From contig NZ_NKHF01000023.1 of assembly GCF_002744175.1 (NCBI RefSeq), forward strand, positions 79,846 to 143,845: 64,000 nucleotides of DNA, read 5' to 3'. A program made the position numbers and the translations under genes. Numbering within the stretch: position 1 is the first letter of the stretch; each line of letters begins with the position of its first letter. The notes under the pieces are model-generated. The model saw only the letters and a program-made list of their open reading frames with translations. It was not told where the DNA came from and ran no database searches. This DNA is from Pseudoalteromonas piscicida (lineage in GTDB: Bacteria > Pseudomonadota > Gammaproteobacteria > Enterobacterales > Alteromonadaceae). Shown piece after piece: positions 15,165 through 25,271 of the stretch.

Positions 15165-17183
15165 ATGAAATACTTTCTCGCTGGCATTGCGATTGCGAGT
15201 ACAGCTTGCGCAGTACAGGCAGCATCGCTTCAACCAACCGATATTTTTAATCTTGAATATGCAAATCAAATAGACATCACCAATGACGGTGACAAAGTCT
15301 TCTTCGTGCGCAACCGCATGGATATTAAAAGTGATAGAAAAGTCGGTAATATTTGGTCTGTCGACCTTGCTACCAATGCTATGCAGCCAGTTACCTCTGG
15401 ATTGCATATGGACTATTCTCCTGTGTTGTCGCCTAGTAATGATCGCATCGCTTTTGTTTCTACTCGCGACGGCAGTAGCCAGATTTATGTAAAGTGGCTT
15501 GATACAGGCGCAATTGCAAAGATCAGTAACCTAAGCCATGGGCCATCAGGGCTGCACTGGTCTTTAGATGGAAAAAGCCTATATTTTAGCCAGTTTGTTC
15601 CCAGCCAAAAGGCACCACCTGTAACTGTTGCGGGTAAACCAAAAGGGGCTGAGTGGGCAAAGCCTCCAGTATTTATTGATGATGTTTACTACCGCGCTGA
15701 TGGCGCCGGTTATACTGATGCCGGTTTCAACCATATTTTCAAAATAGACGCCAACGGGGGCAACGCAAAACAATTAACCTCAGGCGACTTTGATCATGGC
15801 GGTACGCTGAGCTTTAGTGATGATGGAAAGTCACTTTATTTTTCGGCTAATCGTCACAAGGATAATCAGTTAAATCCAACCAATAGCGAGGTATATAAAC
15901 TAGACTTAAACTCGCTTGAAATCACAGCAGTGACCAACCGGGTCGGTCCAGATACGCATCCAAAAGTTTCTCCAAACGGCCGCTACCTCGCCTACCTTGG
16001 CTATGATGACAAAAAAACCAACTACGAAAATAGCCTACTTTACGTCAAAGACCTTAAATCTGGCGAAACCAAAACTTACGCAGCAAACTTAGATAGAAGC
16101 CTTGCCTCAATCACTTGGGCCGCCAACAACCGTGGCGTGTATGTAAGTTACGACAGTGAAGGAAAAACGACACTGGGATATCAGCCTTTGAAAGGGCGTT
16201 TTGAACAAGTAACCGATGCCATTGGGAGTGTCAGTTTTGGTCGCCCATATTCAGGAGGTGACTACGCCATTAGCGACCGAGGATTAGTGGCATTTACACT
16301 GGCAGATACCCAGCGTCCAGCTGATGTTGCCATTGTAAAACGCGGCGAGCCAAGACCAATTACCAAGCTTAACGAAGATGCCCTTGGCGATAAAACACTG
16401 GCAAATGTTGAAGAGGTTTGGCTAAAGTCAAAACATGACCAACTGCCCATTCAAGCTTGGGTTGCCTATCCGCCAGGATTTGATAAATCTAAAAAATATC
16501 CGCTCGTACTGGAGATCCACGGTGGCCCGGTGGCAAACTATGGCCCACATTTTAGCGCTGAGGTCCAGCTTTTTGCCTCCCAAGGCAATGTTGTGTTGTA
16601 TATGAATCCACGTGGTAGCGATTCTTATGGAAAAGAGTTTGCTCAAACCATTCATCACAATTACCCAAGTCATGATTTTGACGACCTCATGACCGGTGTC
16701 GATCATCTTATTGGGGAAGGCTACATAGACAAAGATCGATTATTTGTTACTGGCGGATCAGGCGGTGGCGTATTAACAGCGTGGACTGTCGGTCATACCG
16801 ATAGATTCGCCGCAGCCGTCGTAGCTAAGCCCGTGATTAACTGGTATAGCTTTGTGTTAACTGCCGACTTCTATCCGTACTTCGCAGACTACTGGTTCCC
16901 AGGAAAACCATGGGAACATATGAAGCATTATATGAAACGCTCGCCTATTAGCTACGTGGGTAATGTCAAAACGCCAACCATGCTACTGACAGGTGAAGCG
17001 GATTATCGCACGCCTATCTCAGAAACAGAGCAGTATTATCAAGCGCTTAAGCTGCAAGGTGTAGAAACAGCTATGGTCAGAATTCCAGATGCCTCACACG
17101 GCATAACCAAAAGACCATCTAACCTGCTAAATAAAGTGGCTTATATTCAGTGGTGGTTCGACAAGCACGACCCGAAGAAGTAA
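15165..17183 (+). CDS. Secreted S9 family peptidase (prolyl oligopeptidase/acylaminoacyl-peptidase type)
   Basis: A 672-residue exported protein with a signal peptide (MKYFLAGIAIASTACAVQAA). A beta-propeller with TolB-like blades (~25-400, repeats such as VSPNGRYLAYLG and FSDDGKSLYFSANR) precedes an alpha/beta hydrolase domain. The catalytic Ser is in GGSGGGVLTAW, the Asp in GEADYRTPISETEQ and the His in DASHGI near the C-terminus. These enzymes cleave small peptides, often releasing dipeptides or acylated residues. The protein is likely periplasmic. It is single-gene, ended by a terminator at 17201. Confidence 0.93.
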   Translation: MKYFLAGIAIASTACAVQAASLQPTDIFNLEYANQIDITNDGDKVFFVRNRMDIKSDRKVGNIWSVDLATNAMQPVTSGLHMDYSPVLSPSNDRIAFVSTRDGSSQIYVKWLDTGAIAKISNLSHGPSGLHWSLDGKSLYFSQFVPSQKAPPVTVAGKPKGAEWAKPPVFIDDVYYRADGAGYTDAGFNHIFKIDANGGNAKQLTSGDFDHGGTLSFSDDGKSLYFSANRHKDNQLNPTNSEVYKLDLNSLEITAVTNRVGPDTHPKVSPNGRYLAYLGYDDKKTNYENSLLYVKDLKSGETKTYAANLDRSLASITWAANNRGVYVSYDSEGKTTLGYQPLKGRFEQVTDAIGSVSFGRPYSGGDYAISDRGLVAFTLADTQRPADVAIVKRGEPRPITKLNEDALGDKTLANVEEVWLKSKHDQLPIQAWVAYPPGFDKSKKYPLVLEIHGGPVANYGPHFSAEVQLFASQGNVVLYMNPRGSDSYGKEFAQTIHHNYPSHDFDDLMTGVDHLIGEGYIDKDRLFVTGGSGGGVLTAWTVGHTDRFAAAVVAKPVINWYSFVLTADFYPYFADYWFPGKPWEHMKHYMKRSPISYVGNVKTPTMLLTGEADYRTPISETEQYYQALKLQGVETAMVRIPDASHGITKRPSNLLNKVAYIQWWFDKHDPKK

Positions 17184-17200
17184 ACCCAATCCCAACCAAG

Positions 17201-17226
17201 CCGGGGCTGAGTAGCCTCGGTTTCTT
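17201..17226 (+). terminator. Terminator of the S9 peptidase gene
   Basis: The stem CCGGGGCT/AGCCTCGG (one G-T wobble) with a four-base loop lies 18 bases after the stop and is followed by TTTCTTT. Confidence 0.7.
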
Positions 17227-17640
17227 TACTCGCCTGAACTCAAGATAAGAAGTTAATTCATCAAATAAAAGGCCAAAACTCAAAGGCATAATATCACTCT
17301 CGCCAGAAGTTACTTCCTAATACATAGCAAGTTTAACGCATTCGTACGGGATAACTGCTGCTAGAGAATAACTTTTTAAGCCGAGTTCAGGTTTATCTCC
17401 CCTAGCAGTGTAGGTCACTAAGTTTGAGCTTCGAGTATCACGTATATTGTTGCATCATACTTTATGCAAAAAAATCACAAAAAACACCAACCCCAAAAAT
17501 AACTAGCTGATTTAAATACATTTAATCCAATTCATTTTTTCGAACATACCAATTTGTTTTTCTGGATTTTCTCTTTGTGATTTGTGAACTAAAGTTTAAC
17601 ACGCAGTTTGTGACATACTTTAATCGAGAGGGGATCTCCC
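17227..17640. other. Non-coding region upstream of the catalase-peroxidase gene
   Basis: No gene seen. It holds an imperfect inverted repeat with arms GCTAGAG... and CTAGCAG around a piece resembling the dispersed ...TTCAGGTTTATC... repeat (17340-17415), then an AT-rich 120 bp that must carry the katG promoter. The ribosome-binding site GAGAGGGG lies just before the ATG at 17641. I did not find a clear OxyR or Fur site. Confidence 0.4.
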
Positions 17641-19863
17641 ATGAACAGAAAATCAAGAACGATGTTGTCTGCAGTAGCACTTGCAATCACAACATCGCTG
17701 TCGGCGCCTAGTTTCGCAGCAATGGGCGAAGCAAAAACCAATCAGTTTTGGTGGCCTGAACAACTTAGCTTAAGCCCGCTTAGACAACATAGTCCCGAAT
17801 CCAACCCTTATGGCGCTAACTTTGATTACGCAGCCGAATTCAGCAAGCTGGATCTACAGCAAGTTAAAAAAGATATTGAACAAACACTCACTGATTCACA
17901 AGATTGGTGGCCAGCTGACTGGGGGCATTATGGTCCGTTTATGATCCGTATGGCGTGGCACAGTGCAGGTGTTTACCGTGTACACGATGGTCGTGGTGGC
18001 TCGGCAGGAGGTCAACAACGTTTCGATCCGTTAAACAGCTGGCCTGATAACGCAAACTTAGACAAAGCAAGACGATTATTGTGGCCGATTAAACAAAAGT
18101 ATGGTCGCAGCCTATCATGGGCAGACCTAATGGTGTTAGCGGGTAACGTTGCTCTTGAGTCTATGGGTTTTAAAACCTTTGGCTTTGCCGGTGGTCGTGA
18201 AGATGATTGGGAGCCAGACTTAGTTTATTGGGGTCCAGAAGAGGCTTTCTTAAAAGACGAGCGTCGTGACAAAAAAGGCAAATTGAAAGGCCCATTGGCA
18301 GCTGTTGAAATGGGGCTAATTTATGTCAACCCAGAAGGCCCGCACGGTAAACCAGACCCGCTACTTGCCGCGAAAGACATTCGCATGTCATTTGGTCGTA
18401 TGGCAATGAACGACGAAGAAGTGGTTGCACTTATCGCGGGTGGGCACACTTTCGGTAAAGCCCATGGTGCGAAAAAGCCATCGGACTGTGTAGGTAAAGA
18501 ACCAGCTGCGGCTGCCATTGAAGAGCAAGGCCTAGGCTGGAAAAATAAGTGCGGCACCGGTAAAGGTGCAGACACCACAACCAGCGGTTTAGAAGGTGCA
18601 TGGACAGTTACTCCAACTCAGTGGTCAACGAACTATCTAGACAACTTGATGAATTTTAACTGGGTGATGACAAAAAGCCCTGCTGGCGCAACACAGTGGG
18701 TCCCAGACAACAAAGCCGCGGCAAACCTAGTGCCAGATGCCCATATTGAGGGTAAACGTCATGCGCCCATTATGTTTACTACGGATTTAGCGTTAAAGTT
18801 TGACCCAGAATATCGCAAAATTGTAGAGCGCTTCCGTAAAGATCCAAAGCAATATGAACTTGCGTTCGCGAAGGCTTGGTTTAAATTGACCCACCGTGAT
18901 ATGGGCCCGAGAGCACGCTATGTGGGTTCTGAAGTCCCAAGCGAAGTACTCACTTGGCAAGACCCGATCCCTGAAGCTGATTACAAGATGATTAATAGTA
19001 AGGACATAAAAGCCCTGAAAAAATCAATCTTAAGCTCAGGTCTCACAAAGCAAGAGTTGATCAGAACAGCATGGGCAGCAGCATCTAGCCACCGAGTTAC
19101 CGATATGCGTGGTGGCGCAAATGGCGGCCGCTTGCGCCTTGAGCCGCAGATCAGCTGGGAAATAAACAACCCAGATGAAGTAAATAAAGTGCTGGCGACA
19201 TTAACGGACATACAAACCAGCTTTAACAAACGCGCAGGCAAAAAAGCGGTATCTATTGCCGACTTAATCGTGTTAGGTGGCTCAGCTGCTGTCGAAAAGG
19301 CAGCCAGCGACGCAGGTTACAAGGTAAACGTCGAGTTTAAACCTGGCCGTACAGACGCATCACAAGCACAAACGGATATCTTATCTTTTAGCTACCTAGA
19401 GCCAAAAGCTGATGCATTCCGTAACTATTACAGCGATGAGGCATTTATGTCACCAACTGAAATGCTGGTCGACAAAGCCAATATGCTTGGTTTATCGGTG
19501 CCTGAAATGACCGTACTGCTTGGTGGTTTACGTGCCTTAGATGCAAACTATCAAGGCATTGAGCATGGGGTGCTTACGGATAAGCCCGGACAATTAAGCA
19601 ATGACTTCTTTGTTAACCTACTAGATATGTCAACCAAATGGTCCAAGGTAGAAGGTCAAGAGGGCTTATACGAAGGTCGTGACCGCAAGACGGGAGAAAT
19701 AAAATGGACAGCTACCCCTGTTGATTTAATTTTCGGCTCAAACTCTGAGCTCCGTGCCGTTACTGAGGTTTATGCTTCGGATGACGCTAAACAGAAGTTT
19801 GTCGATGACTTTATCGCCGCTTGGGTGAAGGTAATGCAGCTAGATCGCTTTGATCTAAAATAA
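17641..19863 (+). CDS. katG: Exported catalase-peroxidase (KatG/KatP type)
   Basis: A 740-residue haem enzyme that removes hydrogen peroxide by catalase and peroxidase activities. The first 26 residues form a signal peptide ending SAPSFAAM, so it is periplasmic like KatP rather than cytoplasmic. Both fused peroxidase-like halves are present. Active-site pieces are [11 protein letters not shown] with distal Arg, Trp and His; IYVNPEG, containing the Tyr of the Trp-Tyr-Met adduct; GRMAMNDEE, containing the Met; and the proximal-haem segment [12 protein letters not shown]. Length matches the family. It is transcribed alone and ends in a strong terminator. Confidence 0.96.
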   Translation: MNRKSRTMLSAVALAITTSLSAPSFAAMGEAKTNQFWWPEQLSLSPLRQHSPESNPYGANFDYAAEFSKLDLQQVKKDIEQTLTDSQDWWPADWGHYGPFMIRMAWHSAGVYRVHDGRGGSAGGQQRFDPLNSWPDNANLDKARRLLWPIKQKYGRSLSWADLMVLAGNVALESMGFKTFGFAGGREDDWEPDLVYWGPEEAFLKDERRDKKGKLKGPLAAVEMGLIYVNPEGPHGKPDPLLAAKDIRMSFGRMAMNDEEVVALIAGGHTFGKAHGAKKPSDCVGKEPAAAAIEEQGLGWKNKCGTGKGADTTTSGLEGAWTVTPTQWSTNYLDNLMNFNWVMTKSPAGATQWVPDNKAAANLVPDAHIEGKRHAPIMFTTDLALKFDPEYRKIVERFRKDPKQYELAFAKAWFKLTHRDMGPRARYVGSEVPSEVLTWQDPIPEADYKMINSKDIKALKKSILSSGLTKQELIRTAWAAASSHRVTDMRGGANGGRLRLEPQISWEINNPDEVNKVLATLTDIQTSFNKRAGKKAVSIADLIVLGGSAAVEKAASDAGYKVNVEFKPGRTDASQAQTDILSFSYLEPKADAFRNYYSDEAFMSPTEMLVDKANMLGLSVPEMTVLLGGLRALDANYQGIEHGVLTDKPGQLSNDFFVNLLDMSTKWSKVEGQEGLYEGRDRKTGEIKWTATPVDLIFGSNSELRAVTEVYASDDAKQKFVDDFIAAWVKVMQLDRFDLK

Positions 19864-19882
19864 ACCAATTAAGCAAAGCAAA

Positions 19883-19908
19883 CAGGGTCTAATTTAGACC
19901 CTGTTTTT
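19883..19908 (+). terminator. Terminator of katG, reaching into the convergent gene
   Basis: A perfect 9-bp stem CAGGGTCTA/TAGACCCTG with a three-base loop and TTTTT begins 19 bases after the katG stop. The downstream arm and T-run (19895-19908) overlap the last codons of the minus-strand gene ending at 19894. Confidence 0.9.
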
Positions 19909-20370
19909 CGTTTGTATTGCCAGATTATTTTTAGGCAGCTCAACAAAACAAAGTCGCGATACAATATTGTCTGCCACTACATCACTTTGCGCTGTATCGC
20001 CACTGTTATACAGGTGCAATTGATTGTTATCGACGTAATAAAACCCTAATTGATTTAATCGCGCTGCCCATTGGTATCCCGATGTTAAATCACACTTTAT
20101 ATAGGCACTTAACTCTCGGTATTGCATTTGCTTATCACCACCCCAAAGCAATTGATAAGGCACATTTGCGCGCTGTAAAGCCCCTTGCCAAAATCGCGAT
20201 AAGCGCCGATTTTCCTTTTCGCAAAGCACCTTTCCACACGGATTCCACAGACTCAAAATCATACCGTGTGTTGCAAAGCGGAGCGGCTGTAATGGTTGAA
20301 AATATACCTCTAAATAAAGCTGCCACAAGTTTGGGTCAATTTTTCTGCTTAAATTTGCTTTAGATTGCAT
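19894..20370 (-). CDS. DUF3293-like protein of unknown function (158 aa)
   Basis: A 158-residue cytoplasmic protein resembling DUF3293: the segment FATHGMILSLWNPCGKVLCEKENRRLSRFW matches the family's central A/S-x-NP...EN..R pattern, followed by YRELSAYIKCDL and a C-terminal GFYYVDNNQLHL strand pair. No signal peptide or membrane segment. Function is unknown for the family. The gene converges on katG and shares 3' DNA with its terminator. DUF3293 is recalled from memory, not searched. Confidence 0.65.
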   Translation of the reverse strand: MQSKANLSRKIDPNLWQLYLEVYFQPLQPLRFATHGMILSLWNPCGKVLCEKENRRLSRFWQGALQRANVPYQLLWGGDKQMQYRELSAYIKCDLTSGYQWAARLNQLGFYYVDNNQLHLYNSGDTAQSDVVADNIVSRLCFVELPKNNLAIQTKNRV

Positions 20371-20524
20371 CTACGAGTTACCACAAAGAATCCCGTCGGG
20401 TGACTGCGCTACTGAGCCGCCCTGCACATCATCACACCTAAGGTAAAGTTATATTCAGTCGTTATTCCAAGATGGTTGGCTAAGCCAAACGCACCTCAAC
20501 TTCAGGGTCAAAAGTACAACAACC

Positions 20525-21373
20525 TCATTCAACCAGCACCGCAACTCGCTTTTGCTCGTTCTCGGTAAAGGTTTGGTTGAGCAAAGCCTCGACGTGCGCT
20601 TTGGCTGTTGGGCTTTCACCAAACTCGACTAGAATGCGATGTTTCTCCAGCTTAAAACGTTTTAGCTTTTGCTGCCAGCGTTGTTGTTGCTTTTGTACTT
20701 CAAGAATACGAGTTGCAGTTTCATCACCGTATTCAGCGCTTAGCTCGTTATAGCGTTGTTGTTGCCAGTTTGCATTTAGAGCATGTAGCTGGGCTGAGGT
20801 TTTAAATAACAGTTGCTCGTGCTTTGGAAGCTCACTGATATGCGCTTCAATGAGTTGCTGTTTTTGCAGTTCAGACATAGCTGGGTCTGACAAAATATGC
20901 CAGCGGGTTAATGCATGTGTGTCCCAACTGTTGCTGTCTTCAAACCAAACTGCAATCACGTCATCCGTAAAAAATTGCCGCTGTAGTGCGTGTAGCAGCT
21001 CAACACGCTCCTGTAGATTAAGATGCACATCCACTTCAATTAAAGCCTGCTTAAATTGAGCATAGTGACCTGCGATCTCATGAAGGCATTGCGGTAATAA
21101 TTCTAGATAAGCTGACCATTGTTCAGCTTGATTATTGTTTTGTAGTTCAAAAAGCCAATCGTCAATCTGGTACTTATGTTGTTTGTTAATCGCTTCACAA
21201 TGTAAGCTCGATGGTTCACCCATTACGGATTGTGGGACCTTCTGCGTATCATGTTGCGGCTTATAAAACGTCACGAACTGGGGAACATGACGCGACGTTT
21301 CTTGCTGCTCGTTGTCAATAAAGGCCAACAGCAACACCGTCATAATAATTAGCAAAAGGCCCCACTTTTTCAT
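20525..21373 (-). CDS. lifO: Lipase-specific foldase (lipase chaperone)
   Basis: A 282-residue Lif-type chaperone anchored by an N-terminal membrane segment (MKKWGLLLIIMTVLLLAFI) with the rest in the periplasm. The body is almost entirely alpha-helical, rich in Gln, Leu and charged residues (WQQQRYNELSAEYGDETATRILEVQKQQ...), as in Burkholderia and Pseudomonas foldases that clamp around the lipase. Its ATG overlaps the lipase stop by 4 bp, so the two are translationally coupled, the normal arrangement for the pair. Foldase in this role is family knowledge; its specificity for the adjacent lipase is inferred from position. Confidence 0.88.
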   Translation of the reverse strand: MKKWGLLLIIMTVLLLAFIDNEQQETSRHVPQFVTFYKPQHDTQKVPQSVMGEPSSLHCEAINKQHKYQIDDWLFELQNNNQAEQWSAYLELLPQCLHEIAGHYAQFKQALIEVDVHLNLQERVELLHALQRQFFTDDVIAVWFEDSNSWDTHALTRWHILSDPAMSELQKQQLIEAHISELPKHEQLLFKTSAQLHALNANWQQQRYNELSAEYGDETATRILEVQKQQQRWQQKLKRFKLEKHRILVEFGESPTAKAHVEALLNQTFTENEQKRVAVLVE

Positions 21374-22287
21374 AGTGCCAGACTCTTTAAACGACGAATA
21401 TGCTGACGGTAAACCGTTAATGGGTCAGTTTCGAACAGGTGATGTATACCAATGGTGTGGTTTACCTGATCTAAATGATTCATTTTGAAGCGGTTATTAA
21501 TCACTTGACCTAAGTTACTTGAACAAACCGACACTAAGCCGTCGTTGGCTTCATCAAATACTTGTGAGAAGAGTGCAAGTGCATTATCAGCCGGGTCAAA
21601 GACGCTGGTCCATGCTTTGCTGCCACTCCATGAAAAATAGTGCACACCATTACTCGCTAAGCTCTGTGTTTCACCGCAATAATGACTTGGCACCCCCTCG
21701 GGATATTTTTGATTAAAAGCCAATGTGCCTGCGGTGGTCAATGCGCCTAGTGCTTCGAGTGCGTCTTTTGGTGCAGTTGCTTTGCCCGATAATAAGTCAA
21801 TCAGTCCTGCTAGGCCATTAGCAAGCGATACTAAAAACTGCTCCGAAAACGAACCACTATCCACTCCGCCGCGAACAACATCGGCAAAGCGGCTACCCCA
21901 ATTCACACCGCCAATACTGGTTGCTGAAGCTACCCATTCTGGCTTCACAGAGGCAACGTAACGAATCGTTTGCGCGCCTTGGCTATGGCCAATCAAATTG
22001 ACTTTGTCTTTACCCGTCAATGCTCTCACTAATGCAACTTGTTCAAGTAATTGCTCACCACGCAATTCTGAATTATGGGCTGATGATACTTCTGCAACAT
22101 AGACCTGCCCCCCTTCATTCTGGATCACTTGTGGCACGCGATAAAAGTAATCGACTCCAAGTAAATTATCAAAACCAAACAGACCGTGAACTAACACCAC
22201 GGGATACTCTAGCTCCTCACCGCTATGAGCGGGGGAGGTAATGACCGACAACAACCCTATTAGGGCGCTGAGAATTAACCTTTTCAT
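21370..22287 (-). CDS. lipA: Secreted triacylglycerol lipase (family I type)
   Basis: A 305-residue true lipase with signal peptide MKRLILSALIGLLSVITSPAHS. The oxyanion region is YPVVLVHGLFGFD, the nucleophile elbow is GHSQG, the acid is probably the Asp of NDGLVS and the catalytic His lies in LDQVNHTIG. Cys residues in SHYCGE and VCSS could form the disulphide known from such lipases. It needs the foldase encoded downstream to fold, and then leaves by the type II pathway. ATG 22287 is chosen because GGAG precedes it at seven bases; an upstream in-frame start has no such site. Confidence 0.93.
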   Translation of the reverse strand: MKRLILSALIGLLSVITSPAHSGEELEYPVVLVHGLFGFDNLLGVDYFYRVPQVIQNEGGQVYVAEVSSAHNSELRGEQLLEQVALVRALTGKDKVNLIGHSQGAQTIRYVASVKPEWVASATSIGGVNWGSRFADVVRGGVDSGSFSEQFLVSLANGLAGLIDLLSGKATAPKDALEALGALTTAGTLAFNQKYPEGVPSHYCGETQSLASNGVHYFSWSGSKAWTSVFDPADNALALFSQVFDEANDGLVSVCSSNLGQVINNRFKMNHLDQVNHTIGIHHLFETDPLTVYRQHIRRLKSLAL

Positions 22288-22412
22288 GTACTTGCTCCAA
22301 TTATTACAATTTAGTAACAAGTTAACCTTAGATTACAATGGTCAGAGGTCAAGCCAGAATAGTGTGAAAAATGGAATTTTAGTGAATTATACGTAAATAA
22401 AAGTAAATAAAT

Positions 22413-22620
22413 CTAAGTTTGGATAGGAAGTGAGCAAACTCATTTTTTAAAAATCACGTTAAATTATATCTTAATCTAGCCAGAGAGCTTTGGGGATAAC
22501 TTCGCTCTCGTGTCCTGCTACCGCCCTAGTAATTACATCCTTATAGGCAAGGCGAATTCACGCAGTTAGCGCTAAAACTGGCTGCTAGAAAGGCATTAAT
22601 TACCCGAAGCTCAGGTTAAA
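22413..22620. repeat. Dispersed structured intergenic repeat, copy 2
   Basis: This corresponds along its full length to 6843-7047, with the same order of landmarks (GTTTGGATA, TCTAGCCAG, TTTGGGGATAAC, CCTGCTACCGCC, TAGAAAGG, ATTAATTACCCGAAGCTC). The compound hairpin is only partly kept here. It fills most of the 22321-22730 spacer, which has no gene. Overall identity looks like about 80 percent by eye. Confidence 0.7.
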
Positions 22621-22730
22621 AATCCAACACTGAGAATAAGCTCAAAGCAAGCAAAGCGCAGCAAATAAGAAGCTGGACATCAGCTTCTTATACTCATCGC
22701 TAAAAGTTAAAAATAATCGAAGAGGAAGAT

Positions 22731-23693
22731 CTATAAGCAGTCTGCTTGAGGGTAAGTAGTAAGCTCATCTAAATGAACTCGATAGCTATTGCCAGTAATG
22801 GCTGTGGTGCCGTAATGGCCTGCATCGGCACCAATTGTAAACGCCTCAGATGCTGGGATCCCAGCGTTAATAAAGGCCTCAGCGTCTGTTTTCGCATTAC
22901 CATAAGCACGTACGACTTCAATGCCTTGCGCTTTTAAACGGTTAATTTCTGCGGTCTTATACTCAGCCGTTTTAAATAAGCTCGTTTCGTTGCTAAGTGA
23001 TGTACGTAAAAACCCTTGTGGTAGACCCATCCAGTTTAACCATCCGCGGGTCCCTTTGGCATACCAGTATACACGAGCTGTCAAGAATACCGGCTGGTAG
23101 CCCAAATCAAGATAATGCCGAACTAAATCATACGCCCCCTCTTTGGGATCAGCATGGTCTATCCCTGTATAGTCACCAATTTGCTCAGCATCAGATTCAG
23201 TTAATGTGCCATCGATGTCAAACAAAACCGCTTGAGTGCCAGGCTCAACAACCGTAACGTAACCTTGCGCTCCAGTGCCATCAGCGGGTACGCCAGCGTA
23301 CACACGATACTGACCTGCAGGTAACTCAGGTAACGTAATAAAGGCTTTACCATCACCATTGGTAGTTTGCTCGCCTAGGTACTGCCAATTTGCGTCCGAC
23401 TCAGCGCGATAGTAAAACTCTACTGCTTCAAACTCCAAGTCTTTGTGCGTAACACTACCATAATCAAACTTTGCAGTGATCTGTGTTGCAACACCAGCGG
23501 CGGTAACTTGATCATGTACCATGTGGTAGCTTGGCAACCAAGATAAATACTTATTAAAGGTGCTAGAAAAGCGACGCTCTTCCATTGTTGGCGCAGAATA
23601 CTGTGTTTCTAAAGCGGCAATACTTGGACATGCAGGGGTTGCAAGCGAAGAAAAAGAAGCGAATAGCGCGGCGGCTAAAATAGAATGTTTCAT
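22731..23693 (-). CDS. Secreted HAD phosphatase with lipin-like (LNS2) domain
   Basis: A 320-residue exported protein with signal MKHSILAAALFASFSSLA. A beta-sandwich-like part (~50-150, e.g. YRVYAGVPADGTGAQGYVTVV) precedes a HAD domain. That domain starts QAVLFDIDGTLTESDAEQIGDY, with DxDGT catalytic Asp, and runs through FLTARVYWYAKGTRGWLNWMGLP and KTAEINRLKAQGIEV to GADAGHYG. This order is the LNS2 region of eukaryotic lipins (phosphatidate phosphatases). ATG 23693 follows GGAG. A periplasmic phospholipid or phosphate-ester phosphatase is likely; substrate is inferred. Confidence 0.82.
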   Translation of the reverse strand: MKHSILAAALFASFSSLATPACPSIAALETQYSAPTMEERRFSSTFNKYLSWLPSYHMVHDQVTAAGVATQITAKFDYGSVTHKDLEFEAVEFYYRAESDANWQYLGEQTTNGDGKAFITLPELPAGQYRVYAGVPADGTGAQGYVTVVEPGTQAVLFDIDGTLTESDAEQIGDYTGIDHADPKEGAYDLVRHYLDLGYQPVFLTARVYWYAKGTRGWLNWMGLPQGFLRTSLSNETSLFKTAEYKTAEINRLKAQGIEVVRAYGNAKTDAEAFINAGIPASEAFTIGADAGHYGTTAITGNSYRVHLDELTTYPQADCL

Positions 23694-23841
23694 GCACGAC
23701 TCCGTGTTTATTATTGTCAAAACGAATTCATCACCTCAACATGGTAATTGGCTTGTTCAGGTGATGATCAACAAGGCACAACAGAGTTGACCTTGTCATA
23801 AAACGCTAGAGCATAAACTCGAAATGTGTCAAATTTGTTAA

Positions 23842-24885
23842 CTAAGTATTTATTAATTTATCTGTCCAGAGATTTTCTACCACCTCTTGAATGCTTACTT
23901 CCTTACAGCCTTGGCGATTAACCCCCGACCAAAGTGGGCTAAAGTCACCTTTACCCTGCTCTTCAGCAGTGGCACGCAGTGGCGCCAAGGCCGCTGATGC
24001 GTATGGAAATGCCGGAACTTCTGAATTGATAAAGCTGAGATCTATCATCAATCTATTTTCAATTCCGCGAGCAGGGCGACCAGAAAAGACATTCGTTACA
24101 GCTGATGGTTCTGCCAATGATTTCAATGCGTTGCGATGTACTTGTGAGGTATCAGCCTCATCGCACAGTAGAAAACACGTACCAATTTGTGTGCCACAAG
24201 CGCCAAGCTCATGCATCATAATTACATCATGGTGAGATGCAATGCCTCCGGCAGCGATCACAGGCACTGACAAAGCATCAGCAAGAATAGTCACCAATTG
24301 GCGCGTATGTAATTGCGATTCTAGTTTCGTCTCGGTAAAGGTTGCCCTATGCCCGCCCGCTTCAATTCCTTGTGCAATAACAATATCAGCACCATTTTCT
24401 GCCAACCATATCCCCTCTTCCAAAGTGGTTGCTGAAGATAAAATCTTTGCGCCCCAAGATTTTACAAACTCAACAAGCGCAGCGTCTGGCAACCCAAAAT
24501 GAAAACTAATCACTGAGGGCTTATATGGCGCGATCGCTTCGGCCATTTCCATATCAAATGGGCGCCTAAGTACCCCCAAATTTTCATTGGGTTCTACATT
24601 AAACTCATCGTAATAGGCCGACAGTTTCTGCTTCCATTTATCCTGCTGATAAGGGTCAAGTTCTGGCATCTCATGGCAAAAAAAGTTGAGGTTATATGGG
24701 CCAGAAGCATGCGCTTTGAAGTTTTCGATTTCCTCTATTACTTGTGCTTTACTGAGCATACCACAAGGGATTGAACCTAATATTCCCGCATTAGACGCTG
24801 CGGCCGCTAAGCGCCAATTTTGCACGCCAGCCATTGGCGCTTGGATCATCGGAATAGCTATATTGAGTAATTTGGAGAGCTGCAT
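23842..24885 (-). CDS. Nitronate monooxygenase family (2-nitropropane dioxygenase-like), FMN
   Basis: A 347-residue TIM-barrel flavoenzyme. The start IPMIQAPMAGVQNWRLAAAASNAG is the family N-terminus, and VISFHFGLP, GADIVIAQGIEAGGHRA and PVIAAGGIA are the FMN-phosphate-binding and catalytic segments; EAGGH holds the conserved His used as the base. It oxidises alkyl nitronates such as propionate-3-nitronate using molecular oxygen. ATG 24885 is preferred over the GTG just before it because AAGGA lies seven bases upstream. It is single-gene and cytoplasmic. Confidence 0.88.
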   Translation of the reverse strand: MQLSKLLNIAIPMIQAPMAGVQNWRLAAAASNAGILGSIPCGMLSKAQVIEEIENFKAHASGPYNLNFFCHEMPELDPYQQDKWKQKLSAYYDEFNVEPNENLGVLRRPFDMEMAEAIAPYKPSVISFHFGLPDAALVEFVKSWGAKILSSATTLEEGIWLAENGADIVIAQGIEAGGHRATFTETKLESQLHTRQLVTILADALSVPVIAAGGIASHHDVIMMHELGACGTQIGTCFLLCDEADTSQVHRNALKSLAEPSAVTNVFSGRPARGIENRLMIDLSFINSEVPAFPYASAALAPLRATAEEQGKGDFSPLWSGVNRQGCKEVSIQEVVENLWTDKLINT

Positions 24886-25271
24886 CACAAGGTCCTTGTT
24901 TTAAGCAAAACACCAACGAGTGGCGATAATATTCATCGGCGTCTTAAGGTATTTATTAGTGTGGGGAAGAACTGGGAATTGGTCAATGCTTGTGCGACCG
25001 CTAAGGTCCACTTTCTCTTGCTTGAGCACGAAAATTCGATAAAAATCCTGTTAACACAAGCCATTAATTCAAGACTATTTACCGTAAGCTTGTGATATAT
25101 CAAGCCCCCTGCAACTAAGCTGTTTTATACAAGTGTTGATTGGGGCAGATGAAAATGACGATGACTGTCCCGTTAGCTACCAATAACAAGCTGTAATTTA
25201 GAGTAATTTGCACCAACATAACTTTGGGTTACACTCATAAATAACGAGATTTATCGGTTCAAGGACTCACC
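24886..25271. other. Non-coding spacer
   Basis: No gene, hairpin terminator or clear repeat seen. It separates two divergent genes and must hold their promoters, but I could not identify confident -35/-10 pairs. Confidence 0.3.

Noticed and set aside
22288..22320. Upstream start for the lipase (extra 11 residues)
   Set aside because: No ribosome-binding site, and the signal peptide begins at the ATG at 22287, which has GGAG upstream.
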